From contig JAABRR010000017.1 in assembly GCA_011390785.1 (NCBI GenBank), forward strand, positions 1-64,000: a stretch of DNA of 64,000 bases. Reading direction: 5' to 3'. Positions 63,301 to 64,000 of this stretch are shown in pieces (within the stretch, counting starts at the first letter, position 1; every line of letters begins with the position of its first letter). Under the pieces are notes generated by a model. It was given only the letters and a program-made list of their open reading frames with translations, made no database searches and was not told the DNA's origin. The stretch comes from Sphingobacteriia bacterium. Lineage in GTDB: Bacteria; Bacteroidota; Bacteroidia; Bacteroidales; UBA7960. The translations under genes were made by a program, and so were the position numbers.

Positions 63301-63781
63301 CCGGGATTTGGGGTATGTTAAAAATTGTGTACTGGAAACAGATCTTCAATTGCTCATTCCTACCGATTATGTAGAAAGCACCCAGGAGCGTTTAAGCTTG
63401 TATAAAGACCTGGATAATTTTGATGATGAAAGTCAGCTGGATAAGTTTGTTCTTGACATGAAAGACCGTTTCGGATCCATTCCACCCGAAACAGAAGGGT
63501 TGTTTCTTGCCATTCGCCTAAGATGGCTGGCCGGCAAGTTGGGCTTTGAAAAAATTATTCTGAAATCGGGCAAGTTTATTGGCCACTTTATCTCTAACCA
63601 GGAATCTACGTATTTCGAAAGCGAAACTTTTACACGGATTCTAAATTTTGTGCAGCACCATCCCAGGAAGTGTGTTATCAAGGAAACCGACCAAAAGCTG
63701 ATTCTTACCATCGCAAATGTTCATTCTATTGATGATGCTTTTTCCTTTATGAAAAGTATGAAAGAAGGTGATGTTCTTTAA
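60395..63781 (+). CDS. mfd: Transcription-repair coupling factor
   Basis: 1128 residues, close to the E. coli length. Removes stalled RNA polymerase and recruits UvrA. GTG start (60395). Domains: UvrB-homologous part (about 20-350), polymerase-interacting domain (about 450-520: LQPGDFITHIDHGVGIFSGLEKIEV), RecG-like translocase with Walker A GDVGFGKTE (about 595-603), IDEEQKFGV (about 697-705; DEEQ box), TATPIPRTL, GRVGRTNKKAFCYLL (motif VI), and the C-terminal TRCF domain (about 1000-1110). All helicase motifs are present; nothing is truncated. A terminator-like hairpin follows. Confidence 0.96.
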   Translation: MKSSDFLSRYKDSQTLKELSAVLKTTNQQFITVSGMAGSSVSLIAAAVYRSVNRPFVCILPSRESAAYFFNDIENLLDEKEMPYEKRSIFLFPSSYKKPYQTTEIDNANVLLRSEVVNKLSSESKKFFLITYPEALTEKVISKSVLKKNILTLHSTEETSVDFIMELLVEYGFYRVDFVVEPGQFSIRGGIVDVFSYSNDFPFRIEIMGDQVGSLRTFNPENQISVEKLDKITILPDIYQLAEKNEKEDFFSILPSHSVFWNEDVLLAKEKISEAFSKAQTIFDSFTSGIKHSQPNELFIDGQTFVEKLTNYSNIEFIRYYFTDQTTASFDFDFSPQPSFNKNFNLLIRNLMEKTSQGFSNYILSDNPRQLNRIHSIFEIVAEEKQQEGYLKHETLSVSLHEGFIDHQEKILCYTDHQIFERYHRFRIRDKFPGKKSLTLKEINNLQPGDFITHIDHGVGIFSGLEKIEVNGKLQEAIRLIYKGNDILYISIHSLHRITKYAGKDGTEPVLNRLGSPAWAKLKSKTKNRVKDIAKDLIKLYAERKAKTGFAFTPDTYLQNELEASFLYEDTPDQIKTTADVKADMEKSYPMDRLICGDVGFGKTEIAIRAAFKAVSDSKQVAVLVPTTILALQHFHTFTERLKDFPCNIDYINRFRSQKQKTEIIKKVKQGEIDILIGTHRLVSGDVHFKDLGLLIIDEEQKFGVSTKEKLKKLKVNVDTLTLTATPIPRTLQFSLMGARDLSQINTPPQNRYPIVTELHVFNEELVRDAIMYEISRGGQVFFIHNRVQNIEEVAGMIKRLCPDVRIAIGHGQMQGSKLEEVMVDFIDGYHDVLVATSIVESGLDIPNANTIIINNPHHFGLSDLHQMRGRVGRTNKKAFCYLLAPPLLTLTEDARKRLKTIEEFSELGSGFNIAMRDLDIRGAGNLLGGEQSGFISEIGFDMYHKILDEAILELKQNEFKDHFSEDDARDLGYVKNCVLETDLQLLIPTDYVESTQERLSLYKDLDNFDDESQLDKFVLDMKDRFGSIPPETEGLFLAIRLRWLAGKLGFEKIILKSGKFIGHFISNQESTYFESETFTRILNFVQHHPRKCVIKETDQKLILTIANVHSIDDAFSFMKSMKEGDVL

Positions 63782-63865
63782 CGGAAGTTTTATACAAAAA
63801 CCGTAATCGATTTCCAAAATTATTGAGCGTTCTCAAAACCTGGTTTCCCCAAAATATCTAAAAAT

Positions 63866-63897
63866 TACCAGCAAAACCCGCAGGGGTTTTACTGGTA
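63866..63897. terminator. Terminator downstream of mfd
   Basis: TACCAGCAAAACCC (63866-63879) pairs with GGGTTTTACTGGTA (63884-63897) with one mismatch and a short loop. It lies 84 bases after the mfd stop, and 27 bases before the stop of a converging reading frame. Confidence 0.7.
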
Positions 63898-63924
63898 GAG
63901 TTAGGATTAAAGCTTATAGAGCTT

Positions 63925-64000
63925 TTACGAAGCAATTTCTGCCTGATTATCTTTCAACGCTGCCAGCGTATGATGTTTTAATTTCCTGTCTTTAACAACC
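63925..64000 (-). CDS. C-terminal end of an unknown protein (partial, right edge)
   Basis: On the minus strand the last 24 codons before a TAA at 63927-63925 are open to the window edge and read VVKDRKLKHHTLAALKDNQAEIAS. The placement directly beyond a terminator-like hairpin and convergent to mfd makes it a plausible real gene end, but the piece is too short to name. Confidence 0.35.
   Translation of the reverse strand, partial: VVKDRKLKHHTLAALKDNQAEIAS

Noticed and set aside
1-64000. tRNA, rRNA and CRISPR arrays
   Set aside because: I looked for tRNA T-arm patterns, rRNA-like stretches and regularly spaced repeats and saw none; a covariance-model scan would settle it.

Overview
The window reads as a chromosomal segment of a Gram-negative, polysaccharide-degrading Bacteroidota (probably class Bacteroidia; marine or sediment relatives are plausible). 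The evidence is a type IX secretion C-terminal domain on a GH16 glucanase, many exported lipoproteins with a Cys lipobox, DUF5689 proteins beside a TonB-dependent receptor, DUF4861, UxaE/UxaC/KduI/KduD uronate enzymes, and several TAnnTTTG-type -7 promoter elements. No tRNA, rRNA or CRISPR array was seen.

Layout. 1-2418: end of a degraded polysaccharide operon on the minus strand (beta-helix lyase-like lipoprotein behind a wrecked sulfatase). 2921-5191: a visibly GC-rich secreted GH16 enzyme. 5192-11760: an accessory region of single genes: a HEPN plus zinc-ribbon protein inside an integron-like cassette, a membrane protein, an IS91-type transposase remnant, a MazE/MazF-like toxin-antitoxin pair, a GNAT acetyltransferase and an RsgA GTPase. 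Four copies of a dispersed repeat are spread through it. 11842-25001: regulon of a LacI-type repressor (19718-20752), marked by four identical 14-bp palindromic operators: KDPG aldolase plus a TRAP transporter, a GH2 enzyme, and kduI-kduD-DUF4861-GH88. 25139-41434: hexuronate catabolism under a second LacI repressor with its own operator type: uxaE and uxaC, an SDR-type fructuronate reductase, uxuA, kdgK, then a same-strand tail of a PfkB kinase, a HAD hydrolase, a LarA-like nickel epimerase, pdxB and gnd; also a GH30 glycosidase.

41476-43925: housekeeping genes (TrmJ-like methyltransferase, unknown protein, MscS channel). 44163-51921: two DUF5689 lipoproteins, a TonB-dependent receptor, and a divergent secreted endonuclease with a small Lys/Ala-rich protein. 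52167-54854: hybrid histidine kinase. 54898-59088: surface-polysaccharide genes (asparagine-synthase-like, GT4, flippase). 59272-63781: fbp and mfd.

How it fits together: lyases, GH88, GH2 and GH30 should release (unsaturated) uronates, a TRAP system is the likely importer, KduI/KduD and UxaC/UxaE/SDR/UxuA converge on 2-keto-3-deoxygluconate, and KdgK plus KDPG aldolase finish the route. The LarA-PfkB-Gnd tail suggests a side branch from mannonate through gluconate into the pentose-phosphate pathway (inference). The most unusual structure is the HEPN/zinc-ribbon gene bounded by matching integron-type core sites with a long attC-like hairpin, but with no integrase in view.
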